From NCBI GenBank assembly GCA_028689655.1, contig JAQVCT010000003.1:158005-222004 (forward strand): 64,000 bases of DNA. Direction: 5' to 3'. The translations under genes were made by a program, and so were the position numbers. The DNA is from Lachnospiraceae bacterium (GTDB lineage Bacteria > Bacillota > Clostridia > Lachnospirales > Lachnospiraceae). Of the stretch, positions 7,726-16,964 are shown piece by piece. The notes beneath the pieces are model-generated. The model saw nothing but the letters and a program-made list of their open reading frames with translations, was not told the origin of the DNA and ran no database searches. Each line of letters starts with the position of its first letter. Position 1 is the first letter of the stretch.

Positions 7726-9252
7726 TCATATCGTTACCTGATCTGTCTGCATTTTAAATTCGTAACTATTCAGTCTGCCAAAAGTTTTTGTTAATTTCCA
7801 GATCTTATTTGCAAGCTTTGAATCCATATCCTGTACCTGCATTCTCCACTTCCAGTTATCTCCCAGGGTGGAAGGTGTGTTCATACGCGCCTCATCCCCC
7901 AGTTCCAGGTAATCCTGCATGGGAATGACTGCTGTACTGCTCACACTGGACAGTGCTGCCCTGATGAACACCCACACTGCCTCTTTGGCTGTCATGTCAT
8001 CACTGATATTCATATAATATTTTGCAAATTTCTTATCATGGGCATCCAGTGAATCGAACCAGCCCACGGTGGTCTGATTGTCATGGGTTCCTGTATATAC
8101 GATGCTGTTTGGAATATAGTTATGGGGCAGATAATCACTTTCCTCTCTGGAATCAAAGGCGAACTGGAGTATCTTCATGCCTGGATATCCGGTCCCACGA
8201 ACCAGTTCGATGACTGAGTCAGTCAAATATCCCAGATCCTCTGCGATGACTTTTTTCTCGCCCAGTACTTCCTTCATGGTCCTGAAAATGTCATATCCCG
8301 GTCCTGTCTTCCACGCTCCATGCTCCGCTGTGGGATGTCCGAAGGGAATGGCATAATACTCGTCAAATCCCCGGAAATGGTCAATTCTCACAATATCGTA
8401 CAGCTCGTAGCAATAGGCAATGCGTTTCATCCACCATGCATATCCGGTCTGCTTGTGATACTCCCATTTATATAGCGGATTGCCCCATAACTGACCGGTT
8501 GCTGAAAATGCATCCGGAGGACATCCTGCTACACCGACCGGTGTACAGTCCTCATCGAACTGAAACAAATCCGGATTCGCCCAGGTGTCTGCACTGTCAA
8601 ATGCAACGTAGATCGGAATATCTCCAATGATCTCTATGTGTCTGTCATTCGCATATTTTTTCAACCGGCTCCACTGTTTTGCGAACTCATATTGCTGGAA
8701 CTGATAGAACTCAATCTCTGTGGCAAATTTCTCTCTATATGCTTCCAGCACCTCCGGGACACGTTTCTTGATATCCTCATCCCACTCCGCATAGCTCTTG
8801 CCATCAAATGATTTCTTCACAGCCATGTACAGGGCATAATCCTCTAACCAGTAGGCATTCTTACGGATGAACTCCTGAAATTCTGTCTGACCGGCGATTC
8901 TGCTGTTCTCATATGCTTTGTACAGCACCTGAAATCTGGACAGATAGATCTTTTCATAATCGACGGCTGTCTCCGTCGTTCCGAAATCATAGGCTTCACA
9001 GTCTTCTGTGGTCAGAAGTCCCTCTTCCACTAAAGTCTCCAAATCTATGAAGTATGGATTTCCCGCAAAAGTGGAGAAAGATTGATAAGGACTGTCCCCG
9101 TATCCCGTAGGACCTAAGGGTAATATCTGCCAATAACTCTGCCCTGCCTCTTCCAGAAAATCAACGAACCTGTATGCTTCTTTTGAAAAACTTCCAATTC
9201 CATATTTTGAAGGTAAACTGGATACCGGTAATAATATACCACTTTTTCTCAT
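7726..9252 (-). CDS. malQ: 4-alpha-glucanotransferase (amylomaltase, GH77)
   Basis: A 508-residue cytosolic enzyme that moves alpha-1,4-glucan segments between maltodextrins, releasing glucose and making longer chains for phosphorylase. Diagnostic blocks are SSLPSKYGIGSF near the N-terminus, GDIPIYVAFDSADTW, VRIDHFRGFDEYYAIP (catalytic aspartate), VIAEDLGYLT (acid glutamate) and YTGTHDNQTTVGWF. The length is normal for the family. It follows the ABC transporter genes by 79 bp on the same strand, and a terminator comes right after it. A weak ribosome site (AAGGAAATTAAAATAG) precedes ATG 9252. Confidence 0.95.
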   Translation of the reverse strand: MRKSGILLPVSSLPSKYGIGSFSKEAYRFVDFLEEAGQSYWQILPLGPTGYGDSPYQSFSTFAGNPYFIDLETLVEEGLLTTEDCEAYDFGTTETAVDYEKIYLSRFQVLYKAYENSRIAGQTEFQEFIRKNAYWLEDYALYMAVKKSFDGKSYAEWDEDIKKRVPEVLEAYREKFATEIEFYQFQQYEFAKQWSRLKKYANDRHIEIIGDIPIYVAFDSADTWANPDLFQFDEDCTPVGVAGCPPDAFSATGQLWGNPLYKWEYHKQTGYAWWMKRIAYCYELYDIVRIDHFRGFDEYYAIPFGHPTAEHGAWKTGPGYDIFRTMKEVLGEKKVIAEDLGYLTDSVIELVRGTGYPGMKILQFAFDSREESDYLPHNYIPNSIVYTGTHDNQTTVGWFDSLDAHDKKFAKYYMNISDDMTAKEAVWVFIRAALSSVSSTAVIPMQDYLELGDEARMNTPSTLGDNWKWRMQVQDMDSKLANKIWKLTKTFGRLNSYEFKMQTDQVTI

Positions 9253-9331
9253 CTATTTTAATTTCCTTTCAATCACGAGGATATTAATGTCAGCCATAAA
9301 ATGGCTTATCCTAACATTAGTCATAAATGGC

Positions 9332-10180
9332 CTATCCTTTCACGGCTCCTGCTACGACACCTTCGATAATGTATTTCTGGCATGCGAGATAGAATATTAC
9401 GATTGGGATGATCGCCAGTACCAGCAGTGCCATCATAGCGCCCATATCTTTTGCACCGTAAGAACCCACCAGATACTGTACCACCACCGGGATCGTCTTA
9501 TATTTTGTGCTGACACCGATGACCAGGTATGGAAGAAGGTAATCGTTCCAGATCCACATTGCATTTAAGATAGCTACTGTAATGGCTGTTGGCTTCAGGA
9601 TAGGCATCACCACACCGAAAAATGTCTGTAATGGGGTGCATCCATCGATCATGGCTGCCTCCTCGATCTCCAATGGAATGGATTTTACAAATCCACTGAA
9701 CATGAATACCGACAGTCCTGCTCCGAAACCTAAGTAAAGTAATACCATTCCCCATGGATTATTCAGATGCAGGGAGTTTGCCAGCTTAGACATGGTAAAC
9801 ATCACCATCTGAAATGGAACGATCATGGAAAAAGCGAACATGTAGTAGATTGCTGTTGTGAGCTTTGATTTTACTCTTGTGATATAATATGCTGTCATGG
9901 ATGTGAATAATATAATCGCAATCACTGAAAATACTGTGATAAATAAGGACCATCCAAAGGCACTGAAAAAGTTCGTCTTCTCAATACCATTTGTGTAGTT
10001 CACAAACCTTGCAAAGGTTTCTGCCGTTGGCAATGCAAATGGATTGTCGCTGATGTAAAGTTTTCCCTTGAAGGAATTCATGATAATGAAGAGAATAGGC
10101 ACCATGAACAATACCACAAGGGCACACAGAACAATAAAAGTAATGGTGTCAGAAACTCTTGTACTTTTTGATTTTCTCAT
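9332..10180 (-). CDS. Maltodextrin-type ABC transporter permease (MalG-like)
   Basis: A 282-residue inner-membrane permease with six predicted helices. The EAA loop that contacts the ATPase is EIEEAAMIDGCTPLQTFFGVVMPILKPT. It forms a pair with the MalF-like gene; the two overlap by one base (TAATG at 10180-10182). The transporter's ATPase is not in the window and is probably a shared MsiK/MalK-type protein elsewhere, as is common in Firmicutes. The maltodextrin substrate is inferred from malQ and the phosphorylase nearby. Confidence 0.9.
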   Translation of the reverse strand: MRKSKSTRVSDTITFIVLCALVVLFMVPILFIIMNSFKGKLYISDNPFALPTAETFARFVNYTNGIEKTNFFSAFGWSLFITVFSVIAIILFTSMTAYYITRVKSKLTTAIYYMFAFSMIVPFQMVMFTMSKLANSLHLNNPWGMVLLYLGFGAGLSVFMFSGFVKSIPLEIEEAAMIDGCTPLQTFFGVVMPILKPTAITVAILNAMWIWNDYLLPYLVIGVSTKYKTIPVVVQYLVGSYGAKDMGAMMALLVLAIIPIVIFYLACQKYIIEGVVAGAVKG

Positions 10181-11022
10181 TATTGCTCTACCTCCCGACT
10201 TCTAGTGGCAACCAACTGTGTTATGGCGATCACTGCAACGATGATAAAGAAAACGACTGCTTTTGCCTGACCTACTCCCTCAAAACCACTTCTGTTGTAG
10301 AAGGTGGTATAGATATCCAATGCCATCATCGCTGTTTTCTTGGATGGTGCGCCGTTGGTCAGTGCCAGGTTCTGATCAAAGAGTTTGAAGCAGTTGGATA
10401 ATGTGAGGAACAGACAGATGGAAATGGATGACATGACCATGGGAATCTTTATTTTCACTAAAGTCTGCCAATGACTGGCCCCATCGATCTCTGCCGCTTC
10501 TATTAAGTCTGTAGGAACATTCTGCAATCCTGCAATATAGATTATCATCATATAACCGATGAGCTGCCAGTTCATCAGCACGACCAGACCCCAGTAGCCA
10601 AATGTTGCGTTGGCAACAAGTGTGGTCTCATATTTTACCAAAATAGCATTGATCATTGACTGCCATATATATCCTAAGATAATACCACCGATTAAGTTCG
10701 GCATGAAAAATACCGTTCTGAAAAGGTTTGTACCTTTTATTTTCCTGGTTAGTAATAAAGATAATGCGAATGCAAATACGTTAATCGTAACAATCGCAAC
10801 CACTGCAAATTTTACTGTAAATAACATGGAGTTCAAAAAATCCGGTGTAGAAAAAGCTTTTATATAATTACTGAATCCAACAAATTTCGCATTTGTAACT
10901 GTTGTGAACTTACAGAATGATAAGTATACGCCCATTACAAAAGGGACAATAAATGCCAGACTAAACGCCAATAATGTTGGTAATGTAAAAACCGCAAAAT
11001 ATTTTTTCAATGTTTTTTGCAT
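10180..11022 (-). CDS. Maltodextrin-type ABC transporter permease (MalF-like)
   Basis: A 280-residue permease with six helices and the EAA loop LIEAAEIDGASHWQTLVKIKIPM. It lacks the long periplasmic loop of enteric MalF, which is normal for Gram-positive members. The start is ATG 11022, after GAGGAG. It is downstream of the binding protein gene, from which it is separated by a strong hairpin at 11091-11130, and is translationally coupled to the MalG-like gene. Confidence 0.9.
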   Translation of the reverse strand: MQKTLKKYFAVFTLPTLLAFSLAFIVPFVMGVYLSFCKFTTVTNAKFVGFSNYIKAFSTPDFLNSMLFTVKFAVVAIVTINVFAFALSLLLTRKIKGTNLFRTVFFMPNLIGGIILGYIWQSMINAILVKYETTLVANATFGYWGLVVLMNWQLIGYMMIIYIAGLQNVPTDLIEAAEIDGASHWQTLVKIKIPMVMSSISICLFLTLSNCFKLFDQNLALTNGAPSKKTAMMALDIYTTFYNRSGFEGVGQAKAVVFFIIVAVIAITQLVATRSREVEQ

Positions 11023-11090
11023 ATGTTTTCTCCTCTTGCTTTATCACCAATCCTCGATTGATGAGTTCATTGCACTACTTTTAGGTAAAA

Positions 11091-11130
11091 AGTAAGGGTG
11101 AGAAGAGGTTGCCCTGTCCTCACCCTTACT
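11091..11130 (-). terminator. Intercistronic hairpin between malE and malF
   Basis: A perfect 12-bp stem (11091-11102 with 11119-11130) followed on the minus strand by TTTTTACC. It probably terminates part of the transcripts, or stabilises the malE message, so the binding protein is made in excess over the permeases. Confidence 0.75.
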
Positions 11131-11180
11131 TGATATCTTATTTATTTTTTATCCTGACTATTAACTCTGCCGGATCGCAA

Positions 11181-12590
11181 TTACTCTTTGATTGCTACTG
11201 CTTTTTCTGCTGCCCATCTTTCAACTACCAATGCTTTCACGTCATCCCATGTCATGCTGCCTGCGGTGTACTCCAGTAAAGCTGCACCGAAGTCATCTTT
11301 GAACTGCTGGCTTGGGAATGAAGTAAAGTTCCAGGCTACACTTGTCTTAGAAGTATCTGCCATATATTTGATAACTTCCTGAGCTAATGGGTCCTGTGGC
11401 TTCTCTGCATCCGTAAATGTGCTGAATGGAGCGATGAATCCAAGATCATTTGTCACGGCTGCTTTTCCTTCGTCTGAGTTGAATAACCATTCAACGAATG
11501 CGATAGATGCTGCCTGATCTTCTGCACTTGCCTGGCTGTTGATGCTGAAGAAGTTCTCTGTACCAGTACATAATCCCTGATTTTCTTCCCCTTTCACACC
11601 TGTGTAGATAGGCATGAATTTGATGTTGTCCTCTGTTACTGTATTGCCTTCAACGCCTGAGATCTGTCCCCACGCCCAGTTACCGTTCTGTACCATTGCG
11701 CATTTTCCTAATGCAAACTCTGCCATGGAATCATCCACTGATTTGCTTCCTAAAAGTCCGGGAGCTGTGCAGGAGTTATTTACGTATAAGTCAAAAATGT
11801 TCTTGTAGTTGTCACTGTATGTGAATTCAAGATTGTCTGTATCTGAGATACCTTTGTCTTTGTATTCATAGAATACAGGAATGTTTGCAAGGTGTGTCTG
11901 CCATCTCCAGTCTTCACCAGGTGTGAGAGATGTAGATGCGAATACACCGTCAATACCAAGATCAGCGGCTTTTGCCTGCATGTCTTCCACTACTTCTTTT
12001 AATTTGGCATAGCTGTTGATCTCGTCAACGGATTTTGCTTTTGCGCCGTCCATTGCAAAATATTTATCCATGATGGCGTTGTTATAGATGATACCATATC
12101 CTTCTACTACATATGGGATTCCGTATACGCCTCCGTCTTCCCCTTCCACTGCAAGACTCTTATCCAGTAACCAGCTGTAAAGCTCTGTATCTTTCAGATC
12201 TGCACAGTAATCTTTCCAGTTCTGATATCCTACAGGTCCGTTGATCTGGAATAATGTAGGTGCATTTGCATTAGCGATCTCTGATTTTAATGTCTGCTCA
12301 TAAGTTCCGCTTGCTGCTGTTACCACTTTCACCGGAACACCTGTTTCTTCTGTATATTTAGCTGCAAGATCCTGCCATACCTGATCAACTTCCGGTTTGA
12401 AGTTCATGTAGTATACCTGACCTGCGCCAGTTGACTCTGTTCCTGCTGCCTGCGTTGCTGTCTCTGCTGATTCCGTTCCTGCTGCCTCCGTTGCGTCTGC
12501 TGCCGGAGTTTCTGCTTTGCTTCCACAGCCTACTAATAAAGTAGATACCATAGCAACACTAAGCAATGCACTGATTAATTTCTTTTTCAT
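11181..12590 (-). CDS. Sugar-binding lipoprotein of the maltodextrin ABC transporter (MalE-like)
   Basis: A 469-residue extracellular solute-binding protein. A lipoprotein signal peptide ends in the lipobox LLVGCGS, with the lipidated cysteine at about residue 22. An Ala/Thr/Glu-rich linker (to about residue 55) precedes the two-lobed family 1 fold with VYYMNFKPEVDQVWQDLAAKYTEETGVPVKV and NGNWAWGQISG. ATG 12590 follows GAGAGAGG. It is the first gene of the transporter operon, and the four-repeat operator region lies 120 bp upstream. Substrate assigned by neighbours. Confidence 0.92.
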   Translation of the reverse strand: MKKKLISALLSVAMVSTLLVGCGSKAETPAADATEAAGTESAETATQAAGTESTGAGQVYYMNFKPEVDQVWQDLAAKYTEETGVPVKVVTAASGTYEQTLKSEIANANAPTLFQINGPVGYQNWKDYCADLKDTELYSWLLDKSLAVEGEDGGVYGIPYVVEGYGIIYNNAIMDKYFAMDGAKAKSVDEINSYAKLKEVVEDMQAKAADLGIDGVFASTSLTPGEDWRWQTHLANIPVFYEYKDKGISDTDNLEFTYSDNYKNIFDLYVNNSCTAPGLLGSKSVDDSMAEFALGKCAMVQNGNWAWGQISGVEGNTVTEDNIKFMPIYTGVKGEENQGLCTGTENFFSINSQASAEDQAASIAFVEWLFNSDEGKAAVTNDLGFIAPFSTFTDAEKPQDPLAQEVIKYMADTSKTSVAWNFTSFPSQQFKDDFGAALLEYTAGSMTWDDVKALVVERWAAEKAVAIKE

Positions 12591-12709
12591 ACTTAATACC
12601 TCTCTCTTTCTCTTTTCATAACTTTTGTTATCCCTGTCTTATCCATACTGCTAAAAACGTACTCACAATAAGTATACACAGCGGTAAGACAACTTATTCA
12701 TGAATCACT

Positions 12710-12757
12710 GGTAACGCTCTCGGTACCGTTATCGGTATCGATGTCGGTAACGTTTCC
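12710..12757 (-). promoter_or_regulatory. Four tandem 12-bp LacI-type half-operator repeats before malE
   Basis: Four contiguous 12-mers read on the plus strand GGTAACGCTCTC, GGTACCGTTATC, GGTATCGATGTC and GGTAACGTTTCC. They share GGTANCGNT, and the last is nearly symmetrical around the central CG, as LacI-family operators are. The array is 120-168 bp upstream of the malE start. The promoter itself is not clear; TATACT at about 12669-12674 (minus strand) is a candidate -10 without a good -35. The array probably binds the LacI regulator at 6338 or acts as an activator site. Confidence 0.6.
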
Positions 12758-12773
12758 AATAACCTTAAATAAA

Positions 12774-12811
12774 GAATAGCACACTGCACTTTCAAATGCA
12801 ATATGCTATTC
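12774..12811 (-). terminator. Terminator of the diguanylate cyclase gene
   Basis: GAATAGCA (12774-12781) and TGCTATTC (12804-12811) pair, with a further CTGCA/TGCA pairing inside. On the minus strand TTTATTT follows. Confidence 0.6.
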
Positions 12812-12876
12812 GTAACTTTGTCTAAAATATGCAATTTGGTCTGTGCGTTTTTGTGCACTTTTGTAAAATACACTGG

Positions 12877-14307
12877 CTATGTCCGAACTCTGCGATCCTT
12901 TTTCTCATAATACTGGCGTTTTTGTTCCAGCATTTCCTCGTCCGCCTCCCGGATGATGCGGTTCAGACCTATTTCATTCTCCCTGTATTTTATCCCCACC
13001 GCCACGTGATAATCTTTTTTCTCAATCATCATAACGATTCTTTTCACCTTTTCCCGGCACTCCACCTCTGTGAATCGCTGACTAATCACTAGAAATTCAT
13101 CTCCACCAATACGGTAAATTTCCTGATATTCGAACTCTTCCTTGATGCTGTTGGCAATGATACGCAGCATCTGGTCTCCCACATCATGTCCATAACGATT
13201 ATTGATTTCATGAAGTCCATTGGCATCCATATAGATACATACAATCGTATCAAAGGTGTGATCCATCCATTCCTTTACCTGCCTGTCATATCGATTGCGA
13301 TTTTGGAGCTCTGTGGTCTGATCCTCGCTTCCCATTTTCTCAATCTGTTTCAGTTGGAGATTTTTCTCTTTGAGATTACCGCGAACATACTGAATGATAC
13401 ATCCAATATAGAAGAACAGGATCAATGTATCCCAGAGTGTCATCAGATAAAGAAACTTCGTAATGGAACGGGTTTTTTCAAAAGCCACATCCTCCGAGAC
13501 CGTAAGCATGACACTCCAATTGTTAATTCCTACCGCATTTGAATGAAGATACAGTGGCTGTCCAATGGTCTTGGAGATAAATGCCATGTTTGCACTGGTT
13601 CCATTTTCAAGATTCTGCAATTCCGTTTCTCTGTCATATCCCGGCAGCATCTTCCTGCCCGTGAGATCCTTGATATTTCCCAGGGATTTGTGCCAGGTAT
13701 CCAACAGGAAGTCTCCTGTGTTTCCATCTATCAGATATACATACGCATCTCCGTCAAAGGCTGTGCTAACATATCGCTCTGCCATATCCCGCAGAGAAAC
13801 TATCCCATACAGCATGGCAATCGTCTCTCCATTGTGGATAACGGGAACTGCATTTCTGATCACCGGTTCATTTGGCTCGAAAAATTCTTTCTCTTTATCT
13901 GAAATGTACTTTCCCTTTTTCGCTTCCTTGTCAAAGTCGATCATCTTAGAGGCATTCATCGTCGCTCCATCCTGGCGAAGGATATGATTATCCGGCCATA
14001 ATATCTCCACATAGCTGACATAGGATGCCGATGTATTGTATACATTTACAATTTTCAGAATCTCCTGATCGCCTTCCTCCACTTTATCTGCCACCATAGC
14101 CGCCATTGCCTGCAATGCGATATCATCCATTTGAATAGAGTCCTTCAAGGTCTTCGCCAGTGCTTCACATTCATCGTTAAGGTCTTGAAAGCAATACTGT
14201 GTCATCTTCTCCGTCTCATATCGAATATTAACAATAGCGGAGCCAGCTAACAGTAACACTACTATAAAGGAAATGATAAACAAGTAATGAATTTGTTTTT
14301 TCTTCAT
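12877..14307 (-). CDS. Membrane diguanylate cyclase (Cache-like sensor + GGDEF)
   Basis: A 476-residue protein predicted to make cyclic di-GMP. A helix at residues 5-25 and another at about 290-312 (TLWDTLILFFYIGCIIQYV) enclose an extracytoplasmic Cache-like sensor. The GGDEF domain is intact with RIGGDEFLV near residue 400 and nucleotide-site residues DANGLHEINNRYGHDVGD. I see no RxxD inhibitory site in the usual place before GGDEF. Its start, ATG 14307, lies 13 bp after the dapL stop with GGTGGGG before it; a longer frame reaching 14412 would overlap dapL and is unlikely. It is therefore probably co-transcribed with dapL, although no functional link is obvious. No EAL phosphodiesterase domain. 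Confidence 0.9.
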   Translation of the reverse strand: MKKKQIHYLFIISFIVVLLLAGSAIVNIRYETEKMTQYCFQDLNDECEALAKTLKDSIQMDDIALQAMAAMVADKVEEGDQEILKIVNVYNTSASYVSYVEILWPDNHILRQDGATMNASKMIDFDKEAKKGKYISDKEKEFFEPNEPVIRNAVPVIHNGETIAMLYGIVSLRDMAERYVSTAFDGDAYVYLIDGNTGDFLLDTWHKSLGNIKDLTGRKMLPGYDRETELQNLENGTSANMAFISKTIGQPLYLHSNAVGINNWSVMLTVSEDVAFEKTRSITKFLYLMTLWDTLILFFYIGCIIQYVRGNLKEKNLQLKQIEKMGSEDQTTELQNRNRYDRQVKEWMDHTFDTIVCIYMDANGLHEINNRYGHDVGDQMLRIIANSIKEEFEYQEIYRIGGDEFLVISQRFTEVECREKVKRIVMMIEKKDYHVAVGIKYRENEIGLNRIIREADEEMLEQKRQYYEKKDRRVRT

Positions 14308-14320
14308 TGGTAACCCCACC

Positions 14321-15535
14321 TTACAGTGCTTTGATGCGCTTGATAGCCTCCACTGTATTTTCATAGCTGCCAAAGGCTGTGAGACGGAAATAGGTCTCTC
14401 CGCTTGGTCCAAATCCTGATCCAGGGGTACCTACCACATTGGCTTTCTCCAATAAGTAATCGAAGAATTCCCAGCTGGTCATGTTATTTGGTGCTTTCAG
14501 CCAGATATATGGCGCATTGACACCACCGGATACGGTGTAGCCTGCTTCCTTTAATCCATCATAAATGTATTTTGCGTTATTCATGTAATAGGCGACCTGC
14601 TTTTTCAACTGCTCTTTTCCATCCGGTGAGTACACTGCCTCCCCAGCTTTCTGAACAATGTAAGGTGCTCCATTGTATTTGGTTCCATGACGTCTTGCCC
14701 AGAGAGAATGCAACATCACATCTCCGGCCTTCAAATCCTTTGGAATAACTGTATATCCCAGACGGACACCGGTAAATCCTGCATTTTTAGAGAAAGAATG
14801 TAATTCGATGGCACAGGTTCTGGCACCCTCACACTCATAGATGGAGTGTGGCACATTATCCTCTGAAATATAGGCTTCATATGCTGCGTCATAGATGATC
14901 ACTGCGCCGACTTTATTGGCATAATCCACCCACTCCTGCAGCTGATCTTTGGTGATGGTAGATCCCGTTGGGTTATTGGGGAAGCACAGATAGATGATAT
15001 CCGGTGTTTCCTTTGGTAACTCCGGTGCAAAGTTCGTCTCTGCGGTACACGGCATATAGATAACGTCGCTCCAGGTCTCTTTTACGGTATCATAAGTGCC
15101 TGTTCTGCCAGCCATTACATTGGTATCTACATACACGGGATAGACCGGATCACACACAGCAATCTTATTATCAAGACTGAAGATTTCCTGGATATTGCCG
15201 GAGTCACATTTTGCACCATCCGACACGAAAATCTCATCTGCTCCGATATCACAGCCCCTTGCCTTGTAATCATTTTCTGCAATTGCATTTCTTAAGAATT
15301 CATAGCCAAGATCAGGTGCATAGCCATGGAAAGTCTCCGCCACGCCCATCTCATCCACTGCCCCATGGAGTGCGCTGATAATCGCTGGTGCCAATGGCTG
15401 TGTTACATCTCCAATACCGAGACGTATGATCTTTTTATCCGGGTTCGCTGCTGCATATGCATTCACTTTCTTTCCTATGGTAGAGAATAGGTAACTCCCC
15501 GGTAATTTCAAATAGTTGTCATTTACTTTAAACAT
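14321..15535 (-). CDS. dapL: LL-diaminopimelate aminotransferase
   Basis: A 404-residue PLP enzyme converting tetrahydrodipicolinate directly to LL-diaminopimelate with glutamate as donor, the one-step route found in Clostridia, plants and chlamydiae. Visible blocks are [25 protein letters not shown], the PLP aspartate in [11 protein letters not shown] and the Schiff-base lysine in [20 protein letters not shown]. The length is typical. It is followed by the cyclase gene; dapF, the next pathway step, lies upstream on the same strand 156 bp away. AGGAGA lies before ATG 15535. Confidence 0.96.
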   Translation of the reverse strand: MFKVNDNYLKLPGSYLFSTIGKKVNAYAAANPDKKIIRLGIGDVTQPLAPAIISALHGAVDEMGVAETFHGYAPDLGYEFLRNAIAENDYKARGCDIGADEIFVSDGAKCDSGNIQEIFSLDNKIAVCDPVYPVYVDTNVMAGRTGTYDTVKETWSDVIYMPCTAETNFAPELPKETPDIIYLCFPNNPTGSTITKDQLQEWVDYANKVGAVIIYDAAYEAYISEDNVPHSIYECEGARTCAIELHSFSKNAGFTGVRLGYTVIPKDLKAGDVMLHSLWARRHGTKYNGAPYIVQKAGEAVYSPDGKEQLKKQVAYYMNNAKYIYDGLKEAGYTVSGGVNAPYIWLKAPNNMTSWEFFDYLLEKANVVGTPGSGFGPSGETYFRLTAFGSYENTVEAIKRIKAL

Positions 15536-15586
15536 AATACTCTCCTCTCAGTGCTTTATTTTTCATCTTTGATTTTTAATTTTTGA

Positions 15587-15621
15587 TTTCTCATTTCTCA
15601 TTTCTCATTTCTCATTTCTCA
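15587..15621. repeat. Five tandem 7-bp repeats between dapF and dapL
   Basis: TTTCTCA is repeated five times without change, inside a longer pyrimidine-rich stretch (15555-15660). It lies in the 156-bp gap between dapF and dapL and is a likely slippage site. No hairpin is formed. Confidence 0.85.
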
Positions 15622-15691
15622 CTTCTTTTTTCTAACTTCTGATTTCTTTTTTGCTTTGTTTCGATTCTTTCCACAGTAACAGGCTGTATTC

Positions 15692-16621
15692 TCAGACCTC
15701 TATCTCACCATCAAATACAGTGGTGGCAGGTCCTGTCATGTATATCAGGTTCTGTTCTCTATCCCACTGAATCGTTAATCTGCCACCTAACAGTTTAACA
15801 GTAACTTCCGAATCCGTCAAACCATTTAAGATGCAGGCTGCCACCGTGGCACAGCATCCTGTTCCACATGCCAGCGTTTCCCCCGTTCCTCTTTCCCAGA
15901 CACGCATCTCCACATTTTTGCGGTCAATGATCTTCACGAACTCTACGTTGACTCTCTTTGGAAAACAGGGATGATGCTCAAATAACGGTCCGATCTTCTC
16001 CAGTTCAAAGTTCGCCACATCATCCACGAAGATGACAGCGTGGGGATTTCCCATGGATACCGCTGTCATACGATATTCCTTTCCTGCTACTGTAATCGGC
16101 ACGTTGAGCACAGTCTGCTCTGTATCCGATTGGTTTACTTTTCCCGATTCTTCTATTTCATTCATATCAGAATTGATCACTGTCACGGTCTCTGCTTCAT
16201 CGCCTGCCGCGATCTTAGTAAGATCCACCGGAATATATGCCGCTCTCAGTTCCGGACTTCCCATGTTCACCTTCACCATGGTGACTTTTCCATCCGCCAC
16301 CGTGAGATCGATATATTTGATCTTCCCAAAGCTTTCTATGCTGAGTGTCTTCTTATCCGTAAGTCCTTTGTCATAGACATACTTCGCCACACAGCGTATC
16401 CCGTTGCCACACATCTCTGCTCTGGTACCGTCCGCATTGTACATCTCCATCTCAAAATCCGCGTTGTCCGATGGATTGATAAAAATAGCTCCATCCCCGC
16501 CGATTCCAAAATGTCGGTCACTGACTTTCACTGCCACTTCGCTTCTATTGGATACCTGCTCTTCAAATCCATTGATATATACATAATCATTTCCACATCC
16601 GTGCATTTTCGTAAATTTCAT
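15692..16621 (-). CDS. dapF: Diaminopimelate epimerase
   Basis: A 309-residue PLP-independent racemase producing meso-diaminopimelate for lysine and peptidoglycan. The two catalytic cysteines are in EMCGNGIRCV and LACGTGCCAT; the N-terminus MKFTKMHGCGNDYVYI is canonical. About 30 extra residues in the middle (around residues 140-170, EIEESGKVNQSDTEQ) make it longer than the usual 270-280. ATG 16621 follows AGGATGG. It precedes dapL on the same strand. Three repeated hairpins lie in its leader. Confidence 0.95.
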   Translation of the reverse strand: MKFTKMHGCGNDYVYINGFEEQVSNRSEVAVKVSDRHFGIGGDGAIFINPSDNADFEMEMYNADGTRAEMCGNGIRCVAKYVYDKGLTDKKTLSIESFGKIKYIDLTVADGKVTMVKVNMGSPELRAAYIPVDLTKIAAGDEAETVTVINSDMNEIEESGKVNQSDTEQTVLNVPITVAGKEYRMTAVSMGNPHAVIFVDDVANFELEKIGPLFEHHPCFPKRVNVEFVKIIDRKNVEMRVWERGTGETLACGTGCCATVAACILNGLTDSEVTVKLLGGRLTIQWDREQNLIYMTGPATTVFDGEIEV

Positions 16622-16643
16622 ATTCCATCCTGCCTTTCTGTTT

Positions 16644-16788
16644 AGCCCGATTTCCAATCGGGCTCTTTCATAAGTTTATATAATGTGCATAGACCGTATA
16701 CTGCTTGGCTCGATTTTCAATCGGGCTAAGTCATACACTTGATAATGTGCATAGACTGTATCTGCCTGGCCCGATTGGAAATCGGGCT
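16644..16788. repeat. Three hairpins in a 62-bp tandem repeat upstream of dapF
   Basis: Palindromes at 16644-16664, 16707-16727 and 16768-16788 share the core CCCGATT...AATCGGG. The spacers also repeat (ATAATGTGCATAGAC at 16680 and 16742), giving a period of about 62 bp. The block lies in the dapF leader. It resembles neither a lysine riboswitch nor a terminator with a T tract. The rest of the 16622-16964 gap holds a possible terminator for the chemoreceptor gene (GGAGCTCC... region near 16890-16935). Confidence 0.8.
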
Positions 16789-16964
16789 AAGCCATCGTAG
16801 TCATATGTCATAGTTTACCACAACATGATATTCTATATAGTACTTTTATGCCCTCTTTCTTGCAAATACTGCGAATTATGCCTTGAAAAAGGAGCTCCAC
16901 ACTGTAAATGATATGCCAGTGTAAAAGCTCCTTCCATTTTTCCTTTAAATAATTGTTACTTTTC

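Noticed and set aside
16622..16964. Lysine riboswitch before dapF
   Set aside because: The leader lacks the conserved lysine aptamer core and consists of the three repeated palindromes.
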